Source: Acetobacter musti
GTDB lineage: Bacteria; Pseudomonadota; Alphaproteobacteria; Acetobacterales; Acetobacteraceae
Assembly: GCF_011516835.1 (NCBI RefSeq)
Contig: NZ_WOTB01000019.1
Span: 29,415 to 93,414 of the forward strand
DNA: 64,000 nucleotides
Direction of reading: 5' to 3'
The first letter of the stretch is position 1; every line of letters starts with the position of its first letter. The notes beneath the pieces were generated by a model that worked only from the letters and a program-made list of their open reading frames with translations, was not told where the DNA came from and ran no database searches. The position numbers and the translations under genes were made by a program. Shown in pieces: positions 28,916 to 38,426 of this stretch.

Positions 28916-29914
28916 ATGATCCCTTTCTCCGTTCTGGATCTCTCGCTGATCACACGCGGTTCGACACCGGCGGACGCATTTCGCAATACGCTGGACTTCG
29001 CGCGCCTTGCGGAAACGCTCGGATTTCACCGGTACTGGCTGGCCGAGCACCACTCCATGCCAGGAATCGCTTCAGCAGCAACCGCTGTCCTGATCGGACA
29101 GGTCGCCGCCACAACACAGTGCATTCGTGTCGGCGCGGGAGGCGTCATGCTCCCGAATCATTCGCCGCTGGTCGTGGCGGAGCAGTTCGGCACGCTGGAG
29201 ACGCTCTTTCCCGGCCGGATCGATCTCGGCCTCGGCCGCGCTCCCGGAGCGGATCAGCGCACGGCACGTGCCCTGCGGCGCGATCCCCTGGCGCCGGACC
29301 GCTTTCCGGAAGATGTTCTCGAACTTCTGCACTATTTTGAACCCGCCGACGAAAACGATACCCATCTGGTGCGCGCCATTCCAGGCGCGGGACTTCGTGT
29401 GCCGGTCTGGCTCCTCGGATCATCGCTGTTCTCGGCCGTACTCGCCGCGCGCCTCGGGCTGCCCTACGCTTTTGCGTCCCATTTCGCGCCGGAACAGATG
29501 GAAGAGGCGATCACGCTTTACCGGGCACGCTTCGAACCATCGGAACGCTGCGCCAGACCGCATGTCATGCTGACGGTCAATGTGATTGCAGCGGATACGG
29601 ATGGGGAAGCCCGACGCCTCGAAACCTCACTTCAGCAATATTTCATCGCACTGCGACGGGGACGTCCGGTCGCTTTTCCGCCGCCGGTCGATCCCGGACC
29701 CGGCCTCTGGTCCGCTCAGGAAAAAGCGATGCTCGCTCACACACTCTCCTGCACATTCGCCGGAACAACCGCGACCATCGCCCCTGATCTCAGCGCTTTC
29801 ATCAGTCGGCATAAGCCCGACGAACTGATGGTTGCCGTTCCGGTCTTCGATCACGCACAGCGCCGCCACTCACTGGAACTGGCGGCACAGCTCGCGGGTC
29901 TGGTCACCGGATAA
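28916..29914 (+). CDS. LLM-class (luciferase-like) flavin-dependent oxidoreductase
   Basis: 332 residues from ATG 28916 (AGGAG at 28902-28906). Features: [89 protein letters not shown]. These are hallmarks of the bacterial luciferase group with reduced flavin bound in a TIM barrel. The group's YhbW-like members are of unknown substrate. Confidence 0.9.
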   Translation: MIPFSVLDLSLITRGSTPADAFRNTLDFARLAETLGFHRYWLAEHHSMPGIASAATAVLIGQVAATTQCIRVGAGGVMLPNHSPLVVAEQFGTLETLFPGRIDLGLGRAPGADQRTARALRRDPLAPDRFPEDVLELLHYFEPADENDTHLVRAIPGAGLRVPVWLLGSSLFSAVLAARLGLPYAFASHFAPEQMEEAITLYRARFEPSERCARPHVMLTVNVIAADTDGEARRLETSLQQYFIALRRGRPVAFPPPVDPGPGLWSAQEKAMLAHTLSCTFAGTTATIAPDLSAFISRHKPDELMVAVPVFDHAQRRHSLELAAQLAGLVTG

Positions 29915-29922
29915 GATCGCAG

Positions 29923-30108
29923 TCAGAGACCCGCCGCTCTCAGTTTCTGGTCGGTTTTATACTGGCTCAGCGCGTACACAGCCCAGATTGTCGCGGGGAT
30001 CCAGCCAAGAATCGTGATCTGCAAAAACAGACAGATCAGCCCCGAAATGGGCCGGCCAATTGTGAAAAACGTCAGCCAGGGCAAAAAGAATGAAATAATA
30101 AGGCGCAA
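29923..30108 (-). CDS. Pmp3/YqaE family membrane protein
   Basis: 61 residues in two membrane helices (about 5-27 and 30-50): FFLPWLTFFTIGRPISGLICLFLQITILGWIPATIWAVYAL. This is the compact Pmp3/UPF0057 fold, linked in fungi and plants to salt and membrane-potential stress. Bacterial roles are unclear. Fits the neighbouring stress-type small proteins. Confidence 0.85.
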   Translation of the reverse strand: MRLIISFFLPWLTFFTIGRPISGLICLFLQITILGWIPATIWAVYALSQYKTDQKLRAAGL

Positions 30109-30280
30109 GAGGAACGCTCCGTGACGGCAACACAGCCTTTACGACTGCAAAAGTCAGTAAAGCGTGCTTTATTTCCGGCTGTCCAGAGCGTTTCCGGCGT
30201 AACAGGCAGGCATCCCAGAGATCAGCCCCTGAACCGGGCAGGCACTCAATCCCATACCCGGTCCGGTTCGACATTCGTGA

Positions 30281-30805
30281 TTACGCCGTAACAGCCTGAC
30301 CCAGCGCCGTCCGCAGTTTCTGTTCCGCTTCCGGGGACAGGGAAGTCTGGATGATCCGGGCGTGACCCTTCAGCGTGGCAAGCTGCGCCATCACTTTTTC
30401 CGGCTCAGCCTTTCTGACCAGCACGAAAAGCGCCGATGTATTGGGCGTCAGCGTCTCGCCAAGCTGCTTAATGAAATTATCGTCGATCCCGTAATCACTG
30501 AACTTGCCATCCAGCGCTCCGGCCGCGGCTCCCGCGAGACTGCCAACCACAAAACCGGCAAGCGGATTCAGAAAAATCAGCCCGACGAGAGCGCCCCAGA
30601 ACCCACCTGAAAGCAGCCCCCAGGAAGCACCGACCTTCTCAAGATTCACGCTCTGGTCAAGATGGATCTTACCGTCCTGCGTGCGCGTGACGACAACGGC
30701 ATCCTCGAGATCGAGAAGATATTCCTTCTCAAGCTCACGACAGTTTCCCAGTTCGGCCTTCGCGCCGTCTATGCTGTCAAATCCGACAACAACAAGTGTG
30801 CTCAT
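30281..30805 (-). CDS. DUF1269 family membrane-associated protein
   Basis: 174 residues from ATG 30805, with GAAAGAGA upstream; the longer frame to 31255 overlaps the next gene. Family features: STLVVVGFDSIDGA at the start, LLDLEDAVVV, GGFWGALVGLIFLNPLAGFVVGSLAGAAAGAL in the middle (Gly-rich membrane hairpin), and SALFVLVRKAEPEKVMAQL. DUF1269 proteins are often induced by stress; function unknown. Confidence 0.85.
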   Translation of the reverse strand: MSTLVVVGFDSIDGAKAELGNCRELEKEYLLDLEDAVVVTRTQDGKIHLDQSVNLEKVGASWGLLSGGFWGALVGLIFLNPLAGFVVGSLAGAAAGALDGKFSDYGIDDNFIKQLGETLTPNTSALFVLVRKAEPEKVMAQLATLKGHARIIQTSLSPEAEQKLRTALGQAVTA

Positions 30806-30840
30806 TACGGTCTCTTTCGATAAGTCTGTGACAGCAGCGA

Positions 30841-31092
30841 TCAGTCGGCGGACTTGCGACCGAAGACGTAGCTGAGGAGAGAAGCGGCTGTGAGAATCAG
30901 CAGACCATAAACCTTGCACGAGGTCGGAATTTTGTTCTCGTGCTCCCGCACGTCGCTTTTCAGCGTGCTGAGATGACCGGCAATCTGCCGGTGCAGCTCT
31001 TCCTTGTGTTGATGAAGCGACTTCTCGAGATGCTTCGTGATCTCCTGAAGATCTTCCGGGCTGAGTTTTTTCAGAGTCTCGGCTGCATTCAT
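30841..31092 (-). CDS. Small tail-anchored membrane protein, unknown function
   Basis: 83 residues: a charged helical region with many His and Glu (LQEITKHLEKSLHQHKEELHRQ) and one C-terminal membrane segment (about 62-80, VYGLLILTAASLLSYVFG). An AGGACGAG-type site precedes ATG 31092. 35 bases upstream of the DUF1269 gene on the same strand, so probably one transcript with it. Confidence 0.65.
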   Translation of the reverse strand: MNAAETLKKLSPEDLQEITKHLEKSLHQHKEELHRQIAGHLSTLKSDVREHENKIPTSCKVYGLLILTAASLLSYVFGRKSAD

Positions 31093-31223
31093 GATCCGTC
31101 TCGTCCTGTTTCCACTCGTTCAGATCAGCCCGGAAAAACTTCCGGGCATGTCCGTTACATATTGCGCTCATAAGGATGATTTTCAAGACACCAGGCGAAA
31201 ACACCCGCGTGACCCACCCCTGC

Positions 31224-32669
31224 TCACAGCACGGGGCCAACCATGGCCAGAACATTGTTCCAGAGCACGCGGGATTTCGGCCAGTTCATCACCGCCTCCG
31301 GCGTAACGGGAACGGAGGCGTCAAGATATGTCTGCTGCCTTTCACGGATTTCCGCCGTAAAGCCCTGATCGACAAAGAGGATATTGTTTTCAAAGTTCAG
31401 ATCGAAGCTGCGCCGGTCAAGATTGGCCGACCCGATCATCGTCATCTGACCGTCGACAGTCAGCGCCTTCGTGTGAAGAAGACCATGCGGGTATTCGTAA
31501 ATAGCAACGCCGGCATCCAGAAGCTCGCGATAGTAACTCCGGCTCGCCCCGGCCACGATCCAGGAGTCGTTTCGGGCCGGCACGGTGAGAGTCGTTTTCA
31601 CTCCACGCCGGGCCGCCGCGCAGAGAGCGGCCTGAATCGGCTCGTCCGGAACGTAATAGGGCGTGGTGACCGTGAGTTCCCGTGCAGCGGCGCTCATCAG
31701 GGAAACAAAGACTTCCGGCATGGCTTCATAACGGACGGCGGCGCTGGTGCCGATCACCTGGGCGACAAATCCCTCTCCGTCCGGCAGGACAGCAGATCTG
31801 AGAAGATTCGTAAGATCCTCGTCGGTATGGGCAATCCAGTCACTGGCGAAGAGATGCTGATTCTGCAGCACCACAGGACCTTCAAAACGGGCCACCAGAT
31901 CGACCCAGGGCGCATATTTCGCTTTGACCAGAAACGCAGCGTCGGCGCAGTTCTGACTGCCGCAATAGGTGACCCTGTTGTCGATCACGACGATTTTGCG
32001 GTGATTGCGCATATCGAAGCGGCCACGAAACGGGCGCTGGAACAGATTGCCGACAGGAAGCGCGCGAACCAGCAGAACGCCGGCATCCCGCATATCTCTC
32101 CAGTGGCGGCTGTGGATCAGGCGACGGGAGCCCAGATCGTCGGCCATGACGCGACAGGTAACACCCCGGATGGCGGCGCGTTTCAGGGCGTCCACGACCT
32201 TCATGCCGTTATGATCGGCGAGCCAGATATAGAAGCTGATATGAACGTGCTCACGGGCGGCATCGATATCCGCGACAATGGCCGCGATGGCAGTATCTGA
32301 ATCCGGCATCAGTTTTGCGCGGTTGCTGCCGACAGGCGGATAGCCGCTGGCGGACTGACCGACACGAAAAAGCGGAGCGAGACGGGGCGGCAGGCCGAAA
32401 TCCTTTTCAGCATCGATCAGAGCGTCGCTCCGCTTGCCCGGCACGGGAAGATCCCTGAGCGCCTCGCGGATCCGCACAACGATCAGCGGGCTCAGTTTCG
32501 TCTCGCCAAGCAGAAGATAGGCGATGACCCCGACAATGGGCAGCGCACCGAGAATCGCCACCCAGGCGACGCGTGAGGCGGGCTGCCGGTGAGGTCTCAG
32601 CAGCGCCCTGCCAATGAAAAGGATCTGCAGACTGATCGTCGTGGCCGGGCCAGCCCAGTTCCAATGCAT
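31224..32669 (-). CDS. cls: Cardiolipin synthase
   Basis: Joins two phosphatidylglycerols to cardiolipin at the inner membrane. 481 residues with an N-terminal membrane segment pair and the two phospholipase-D signatures, HRKIVVIDN with surrounding NCADAAF and the C-terminal LHTKALTVDGQMTMIGSANLDRRSF, plus the family's HVHISFYIW. All HxK and downstream Asn/Arg residues are present. The ribosome site is weak, so the start is less certain. Confidence 0.95.
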   Translation of the reverse strand: MHWNWAGPATTISLQILFIGRALLRPHRQPASRVAWVAILGALPIVGVIAYLLLGETKLSPLIVVRIREALRDLPVPGKRSDALIDAEKDFGLPPRLAPLFRVGQSASGYPPVGSNRAKLMPDSDTAIAAIVADIDAAREHVHISFYIWLADHNGMKVVDALKRAAIRGVTCRVMADDLGSRRLIHSRHWRDMRDAGVLLVRALPVGNLFQRPFRGRFDMRNHRKIVVIDNRVTYCGSQNCADAAFLVKAKYAPWVDLVARFEGPVVLQNQHLFASDWIAHTDEDLTNLLRSAVLPDGEGFVAQVIGTSAAVRYEAMPEVFVSLMSAAARELTVTTPYYVPDEPIQAALCAAARRGVKTTLTVPARNDSWIVAGASRSYYRELLDAGVAIYEYPHGLLHTKALTVDGQMTMIGSANLDRRSFDLNFENNILFVDQGFTAEIRERQQTYLDASVPVTPEAVMNWPKSRVLWNNVLAMVGPVL

Positions 32670-32906
32670 CGCTCACGCCCCGGTCGGTTGAAATCTGAAG
32701 TGAAAAGCGGGGCACCGTATCCTTACGGAAGGATACCGACAACAGCGGGAAGCACAGCAGCAGCCGGTTGAAATCACAGCCGAAAGACCGGACTATAAAG
32801 ACGGCGCGACCAGTCACTGCTTCCGCCCGGTCCCGCTGGTTCCTGCTGCCTGTACGGCTCCCGGGGCATCGGGATGGCCGCTGTTTTTGGAAAGGCTTGC
32901 GGTTTT

Positions 32907-34286
32907 ATGCGGCTTCAGTCGCCCTGGCCCCCGCGGCTGAACAGCGGAACACAGCCCCCGGCGGAGCGGCTGGCCGACACGCTGGCGGAAGACATTCTGG
33001 CCGGCACGCTGGCCGCAGGAGATCGCCTGCCAGCGCATCGCGATCTGGCCTGGCGTCTGGAAATCGGCGTCGGATCGGTCACACGGGCCTATGCCATGTT
33101 GGAACGGCGCGGTCTGGTCCGGAGCGTGAAGGGCCGGGGCATGTTCGTCTCGGCCCGACCCGGCAGCCACAGCAGTTTTCTCGACCTCGCCTCGAACATG
33201 CCACCACCGATGTTCAGCGACCGCGCGCTGGCCCGGACACTGAACCGCCTGGCCCGCAGCGTCGATCCCGCCCTCTTCAATATCTACCCGCCGGTCGCGG
33301 GACATATCGAACACCGCCGCATCATGGCGCACTGGCTCGAAGAACTGGGCCTGACCACAGCGCCGGAGCAACTTCTTCTGACCAGCGGCGCACAGCAGGC
33401 GCTTAGCGTGGCGTTTTCAGTGGCCCATCAGCACGCAGACCTCGTTCTCACCGAAAACCTGACCTATCCGGGCATGCTCGGCGCCATCCGCCAGACCGGC
33501 GCAGCGCTGCGGGGGATTGCGATGGATGAGCGGGGCATATGTCCCGCCGCGCTGGAAGAAGCGCTTGCCGGCCTTCGCGGTCAGCGCGCCGTTCTCTACC
33601 TGACACCAACAATGCACAACCCGACCACAGCGACCATGGACCGGCAGCGGCGCGAAGACATCGTGCGGCTGTGCCGTCGCTTTGACGCCCTGATCATCGA
33701 AGACGGGGTCTATGTCTGTAAACCGGACAATGCTCTGCCGGATCTGATCTCCCTCGCCCCCGAACGCGTCTTCCATGTCAGCAGCCTGTCCAAGATCCTG
33801 AGCCCCGGCCTGAGGATCGGAGCCCTGACACCACCGGAACCGTTTCGCGAAGCCTGTCTGGGGGCGCTTCTCTGTTCATCGCTGATGATCGCCCCCCTCT
33901 CCTACGCGATGATGGCGCAGTGGATGCAGGACGGAACAGCCACCTCGGTACGGCAGTCACTGCGGACGGAAGCAGCGCGGCGGCGTGAACTGGCGGCCTC
34001 GGTTCTGGGATCGCGCATGGTGACGCCAGCCTATGACGCGTTCCATGTCTGGATGCCGATGCCCGCCAGCCAGGTACAGGCCGTCATCACACAGGCGCGG
34101 TCCTACGGCGTACTGGTGACCGACCCGGCGCCATTTCACGCGGAGGCGAAGTCAGAACCATCAGGCGTGCGGCTGTGTCTCGGGCCGGCACCCCTGCCCG
34201 ACCTGACTGAGGCGCTGCACCGGGTCAGAGCGGCCTGCATGGCGACAGAGCCAAAAGTGTCACGCGACACTATTCCGATAGCCTGA
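32907..34286 (+). CDS. MocR-type regulator: GntR DNA-binding domain fused to aminotransferase domain
   Basis: 459 residues from ATG 32907 (GGAAAGG upstream; ATG 32874 gives 470). An N-terminal winged-helix (about 15-85: RLADTLAEDILAGTLAAGDRLPAHRDLAWRLEIG, AYAMLERRGLVRSVKGRGMFV), then a fold-type I aminotransferase (about 110-455) with LTSGAQQALSVAFS, TPTMHNPTT and the PLP lysine in SSLSKILSPGLRIG. MocR proteins sense a small amine or PLP. Lies 50 bases upstream of a three-gene set on the same strand and probably controls it. Confidence 0.88.
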   Translation: MRLQSPWPPRLNSGTQPPAERLADTLAEDILAGTLAAGDRLPAHRDLAWRLEIGVGSVTRAYAMLERRGLVRSVKGRGMFVSARPGSHSSFLDLASNMPPPMFSDRALARTLNRLARSVDPALFNIYPPVAGHIEHRRIMAHWLEELGLTTAPEQLLLTSGAQQALSVAFSVAHQHADLVLTENLTYPGMLGAIRQTGAALRGIAMDERGICPAALEEALAGLRGQRAVLYLTPTMHNPTTATMDRQRREDIVRLCRRFDALIIEDGVYVCKPDNALPDLISLAPERVFHVSSLSKILSPGLRIGALTPPEPFREACLGALLCSSLMIAPLSYAMMAQWMQDGTATSVRQSLRTEAARRRELAASVLGSRMVTPAYDAFHVWMPMPASQVQAVITQARSYGVLVTDPAPFHAEAKSEPSGVRLCLGPAPLPDLTEALHRVRAACMATEPKVSRDTIPIA

Positions 34287-34336
34287 AAGTGTATCGGGCG
34301 CCTATGCTCCTCGAACACGAACGGGGAGGTTACCGC

Positions 34337-34645
34337 ATGACCGAAAAACCCATTACCGTCGTCGCCACACTTCACCTCTGGCCACAGCATCAGGACAAGG
34401 CGCTTGAAGCGATGGCCGCCTGCATCCTGGCGTCGCGGCAGGAAACCACGAACAGCGGCTATCACTGCCGGCGCGATGCGCATGATCCGCACTGCTTCGT
34501 TTTCATCGAACACTGGGCAAGCGTCGCGGCCATCCATGAGCATGAAAAGACACCGCATTTTCTGGCGATGAAGCAGGTGCTGAACAAGGCCCTGTCGAAA
34601 CCGATGGATGTCCGGCTTCTGGAAGACACGGATCTGCTGCCGTGA
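34337..34645 (+). CDS. ABM-domain (antibiotic biosynthesis monooxygenase-like) protein
   Basis: 102 residues from ATG 34337 after GGGGAGG. The ferredoxin-like ABM fold shows as ITVVATLHLWPQHQDKALEAM, SGYHCRRDAHDPHCFVFIEHWASVAAIHEHEKTPHF. Small dimeric proteins of this kind oxidise quinol-type compounds or just bind ligands. Its stop overlaps the next gene's GTG start (GTGA, 34642-34645), so the two are co-translated. Confidence 0.88.
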   Translation: MTEKPITVVATLHLWPQHQDKALEAMAACILASRQETTNSGYHCRRDAHDPHCFVFIEHWASVAAIHEHEKTPHFLAMKQVLNKALSKPMDVRLLEDTDLLP

Positions 34646-35844
34646 CAGGCCGCGTCTGTATCCTGGGCACGGCGGACACAAAGGCGGAAGAACTTCACTA
34701 CCTGAAAGCGGTTCTGCTCGCCCGCGGCGCCGATGCATTCATCGTGGATGTGAGCACCGGCGGAGACCTCCACGCCGCCGATGTCACAGCAGCGGAGGTC
34801 GCGTCCTGCCATCCGGACGGGCCGGAAGCAGTGTTCTGCGGTGATCGCGGACAAGCCATCGCCGGAATGTCGCTGGCCCTCACACGTTTTCTCGCCGGGC
34901 GGACCGACCTGGCCGGAGCGCTGGCCATCGGCGGCTCGGGTGGAACGGCGCTGGTCGCCCCGGCCCTGCAGGCCCTGCCGATCGGCACACCAAAACTGGT
35001 CGTCTCGACAGTCGCTTCGGGAAATATCGCGCCCTATGTCGGAGAATCCGATATCGGTATGGTGTATTCCGTTGTCGATATGCAGGGACTGAACCGGATT
35101 TCACGGCAGGTCCTGGGCAACGCGGCGGATGCAATGGCCGGAATGGTGCTGCACAACCCACCACGTCACGAAGACACACACCCCGCGGTCGGCATCACAA
35201 TGTTCGGGGTCACGACGCCCTGTGTGACACGGATCACAGAGACCCTGCGCGACAGGTTCGAATGCCTCGTCTTTCACGCCACCGGCGCCGGCGGCCGGTC
35301 GATGGAACGGCTGATCGACCAGGGCCTGATCCGGGGCGTGCTGGATGTCACCACAACCGAGTTCTGTGACCATATCGCCGGCGGAATCTTCCCCTGCGGC
35401 GAGGAGCGGCTGGACGCGGTGAGCCGGACAGGCGTGCCCTATGTCGGAAGCTGCGGCGGTCTCGACATGGTCAATTTCGGCGCGCGGACAACGGTCCCCG
35501 AACGGTATCAGGACCGCGTTTTCGTGGAGCATAATCCGTTCATCACGCTGATGCGGACATCGGCTGAGGAATGCGCCGCAATGGGCCGCATGATCGGACA
35601 GAAGCTGAACCGCTGCCCGGGCGAGGTCCGGTTCTTCTTCCCCGAAGGCGGATTTTCTCTGCTCGATCAGCCGGACGGACCATTTTTCAACCCGGATGCC
35701 GACGCCGCCTTCCTGGAGGCCCTGTCAGACACGCTGGAGGAAACGCCTCGCCGGAAGCTGATCCGCCTTCCCTGCGCGCTCAACGATCCGGCCTTCGCCG
35801 ATGCGATGACGCGCGAATTCGAAACTCTTTTCAAGGAGACCTGA
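34642..35844 (+). CDS. Tm-1-like (UPF0261) ATP-binding protein
   Basis: 400 residues starting at GTG 34642, overlapping the ABM gene stop. Family features: [16 protein letters not shown] near the start, [69 protein letters not shown], and [10 protein letters not shown]. Related to the tomato Tm-1 antiviral protein's N-terminal ATP-binding part. In bacteria and plants it is paired or fused with the TIM-barrel that follows here. Biochemical role unsolved. Confidence 0.9.
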   Translation: MTGRVCILGTADTKAEELHYLKAVLLARGADAFIVDVSTGGDLHAADVTAAEVASCHPDGPEAVFCGDRGQAIAGMSLALTRFLAGRTDLAGALAIGGSGGTALVAPALQALPIGTPKLVVSTVASGNIAPYVGESDIGMVYSVVDMQGLNRISRQVLGNAADAMAGMVLHNPPRHEDTHPAVGITMFGVTTPCVTRITETLRDRFECLVFHATGAGGRSMERLIDQGLIRGVLDVTTTEFCDHIAGGIFPCGEERLDAVSRTGVPYVGSCGGLDMVNFGARTTVPERYQDRVFVEHNPFITLMRTSAEECAAMGRMIGQKLNRCPGEVRFFFPEGGFSLLDQPDGPFFNPDADAAFLEALSDTLEETPRRKLIRLPCALNDPAFADAMTREFETLFKET

Positions 35845-35848
35845 GACC

Positions 35849-36679
35849 ATGCCAGCCATTCCACGCAGTCAGATTCTGGAGAAATTCCGCGGCATGATCG
35901 CCGCGCGCCAGCCGATCGTCGGCGGCGGCGCCGGAACCGGCCTGTCAGCAAAATGCGAGGCCGCAGGCGGGATCGATCTGATCGTTATCTACAATTCCGG
36001 CCGTTACCGCATGGCCGGCCGTGGGTCGCTGGCCGGCCTGCTGGCCTACGGAAACGCAAACCAGATCGTCATGGAAATGGCGCGCGAGGTCCTGCCCGTC
36101 GTGCCGCACACGCCGGTCCTCGCTGGCGTCAACGGCACAGACCCGTTCGTGGATTTCGATGTGTTTCTCGATGACGTCCGCCGCATCGGCTTCTCCGGTA
36201 TTCAGAACTTTCCGACAGTCGGCCTGATTGACGGCAATTTCCGGAAGAATCTCGAAGAAACCGGTATGAGCTACAATATGGAAGTCGATGTCGTCGCACG
36301 GGCCAGAAAAAAAGACCTGCTGACAACGCCCTATGTTTTCGATCCGCAGCAGGCGAAAGATATGGCGAAAGCCGGCGCCGATGTCCTGGTGGCCCATATG
36401 GGACTGACAACCGGAGGCAGCATCGGCGCTGAAACAGCGTTTACGCTGGAGGACTGCATCCGGCTGATCAATGAGATCACTGATGCGGCAAAGACCGTGC
36501 GCGATGACATCATCGTCCTGTGCCATGGCGGCCCGATCGCCATGCCGGCCGACGCGCAGAAGGTTCTGGCCGGATGCCCGGACTGTCACGGGTTCTACGG
36601 CGCCTCCAGCATGGAACGCCTGCCCACGGAAACGGCGCTGGTCGAACAGACAAAAACCTTCAAGGCAATGACACGCTGA
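35849..36679 (+). CDS. Phosphoenolpyruvate hydrolase-family TIM-barrel protein
   Basis: 276 residues starting four bases after the Tm-1-like gene. Matches the family of barrel proteins related to the C-terminal half of plant Tm-1: [97 protein letters not shown]. Despite the family name, the reaction of these enzymes is unproven. The constant pairing with the Tm-1-like gene suggests one shared pathway. Confidence 0.9.
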   Translation: MPAIPRSQILEKFRGMIAARQPIVGGGAGTGLSAKCEAAGGIDLIVIYNSGRYRMAGRGSLAGLLAYGNANQIVMEMAREVLPVVPHTPVLAGVNGTDPFVDFDVFLDDVRRIGFSGIQNFPTVGLIDGNFRKNLEETGMSYNMEVDVVARARKKDLLTTPYVFDPQQAKDMAKAGADVLVAHMGLTTGGSIGAETAFTLEDCIRLINEITDAAKTVRDDIIVLCHGGPIAMPADAQKVLAGCPDCHGFYGASSMERLPTETALVEQTKTFKAMTR

Positions 36680-36742
36680 AAACAGGACACCCCGGCTTCG
36701 GTAAAGAGAAAACATTCCTGTATTTCGTAAACCGATGACAAA

Positions 36743-36881
36743 GCAGGGCTCTGCCCTGCACCCGGAAGGGGTCGTCACTCGCAGGCGTGCTGGGCACGAC
36801 GTCCCCTTCACCCCTTTTTGATCTGATAAACCGGGATCAAAGGGACCGCGTCCCTTTGCGGGGCGCGGGGCAGGGCCCCGA
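36743..36881. repeat. Dispersed repeat family A, copy 12 (full length)
   Basis: GCAGGGCTCTGCCCTGC (36743-36759), GGAAGGGGTCGTCACTCGCAG, GTGCTGGGCACGACG, a CCTTCACCCCTTTTTGAT segment, then ACCGGGATCAAAGGGACCGCG, TCCCTTTG and GGGGCGCGGGGCAGGGCCCC. One of the longest copies, inverted. Confidence 0.75.
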
Positions 36882-36936
36882 AAAAACCGGACCGACGCAT
36901 CCGCAAAATATACAAATACCGTAAAGGTCAGATCAC

Positions 36937-38055
36937 ATGCTCAGAAAAACAGCGCTCCCCGGACTGGCACTGGGCCTTTTCACTCTGGCGTCCGCCGCAA
37001 ATGCTGCACCACTCCCGTCCTCCGCACTGCACGTCGCAATAACCTCGCAGAGGGTGATGAACGCGGTGACCGTTTCGGATAACGGACGTGTGTTCGTCTC
37101 CTTCCCCTACTGGGGCGGCGGATCGGAACCCGGTCCGACCGTGGCGGAACTGGATAAGACAGGAACGCCGCACGCCTTTCCTGATGCCGCGTGGAACGAT
37201 CAGAAACAGACCGCCGGCTTTGCGGATCATTTCGTACGGGTCAACGCCATCCGCATCGGACCGGACGGATATCTCTGGATCGTGGATTCAGGCGACGCGA
37301 ATGTCGGCGGCAAACCGAACCCGCCAGACGGAGCGCCGGCAAAACTGGTCGCCTTCGATCTCGCCTCCGGCAAACCGGTTCATACCATCATCCTGAAACA
37401 GGGAACGACCCCACACAGCTATGTCGACGACCTGCGCTTTCACAACGACACCCTGATCCTGACGGACGCCGGCGATCCGGCGCTGATCCTGGTGGATATG
37501 AAAACCGGACAGCAGCGCCGGGTCCTGCAGCACGCAAAATCCACCACAGATGAACGGCCGATGTATGCGGAAGGAAAACTGCTGATCAGCAACGGCAGTC
37601 CCGCCCGCGTTCACGCAGACCAGCTTGAGGTTTCGCCGGACGGCTCGGTCCTGTATTTCCAGCCAAGCTCCGGGCCAATGTATAAAATCTCCACGGCCGA
37701 TCTGGAAAATCCCGGGCTGAGCGACGCGGAGCTGAACGAAAAAGTCTCCCTCTTTTACAACACGCCGACAACAGGCGGCACCGTGATCGACGGCCAGGGA
37801 AATCTCTATGTCTCGGACGTGAATAAGCTGCGCCTGCTGAAAATAACGCCGGACGGGAAAGAATCCGTGCTGATCGCCGATAAACGGCTGGTCTGGGCGG
37901 ACGCGATGTGGATCGACAGCACGGGTAAACTATGGGTGCCAGCCGTGCAGCTCAACCGGACAGCATCGTTTCAGGCGGACGGCGTTTCACGGGTCAGACA
38001 ACCGGTGACGATCTACACGCTGGATCTGCATCTGGCCCCTCAGCACCGGTTCTGA
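36937..38055 (+). CDS. Exported MRJP/yellow-like (SMP-30-related) beta-propeller protein
   Basis: 372 residues with a signal peptide (LALGLFTLASAANAA, cleavage near 23). The beta-propeller shows in the repeated 'V..DNGRVFVSFPY...GP', FADHFVRVNAIRIGPDGYLWIVDSGDAN, YVDDLRFHNDTLILTDAGDPALILVD and LEVSPDGSVLYFQPSSGPMYKI. This is the major royal jelly/yellow family found in some bacteria as exported proteins; L-dopachrome tautomerase-related enzymes and lactonases belong to it. Substrate not visible. Confidence 0.85.
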   Translation: MLRKTALPGLALGLFTLASAANAAPLPSSALHVAITSQRVMNAVTVSDNGRVFVSFPYWGGGSEPGPTVAELDKTGTPHAFPDAAWNDQKQTAGFADHFVRVNAIRIGPDGYLWIVDSGDANVGGKPNPPDGAPAKLVAFDLASGKPVHTIILKQGTTPHSYVDDLRFHNDTLILTDAGDPALILVDMKTGQQRRVLQHAKSTTDERPMYAEGKLLISNGSPARVHADQLEVSPDGSVLYFQPSSGPMYKISTADLENPGLSDAELNEKVSLFYNTPTTGGTVIDGQGNLYVSDVNKLRLLKITPDGKESVLIADKRLVWADAMWIDSTGKLWVPAVQLNRTASFQADGVSRVRQPVTIYTLDLHLAPQHRF

Positions 38056-38091
38056 GGGGAACGTAACAGGGTAAAACCCGACGTTTCTTTT

Positions 38092-38217
38092 CGGGGCTTT
38101 GCCCCGAACCCCGCAAAGGGACGCAGTCCCTTTGATCCCGGTTTGTTAATACAGAAGGGGATAAAGAGATCGTCATGCCCGGCACGGCTTCGCGTGATAA
38201 CCCTCCCGGTGCGGGGC
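38092..38217. repeat. Dispersed repeat family A, copy 13 (full length, best preserved)
   Basis: CGGGGC-TTT-GCCCCG (38092-38106), CAAAGGGAC-GCA-GTCCCTTTG (38114-38134), GATCCCGGTTTGTTAA, then AGAAGGGGATAAAGAGATCG and a terminal CGGTGCGGGGCA. Good reference copy for a model. Confidence 0.8.
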
Positions 38218-38426
38218 AGAACGCTGATCAAAAGCTTGCCCGGAATTTGTGAGCATCTTTAAAAGCGACAGTTACCGTTCAGTACTCACCTGCCGATTTC
38301 CGGAAAAAGGATCACAGTCGGAGTTCCATCCGGACCAGCCCGCCACACCACTCCCCGCTCCTCATAAAGCCGCGACCGGGATGAAACGGAAGACCACTGC
38401 ACCATTCAGCATAAGGAGTTTTCGCC

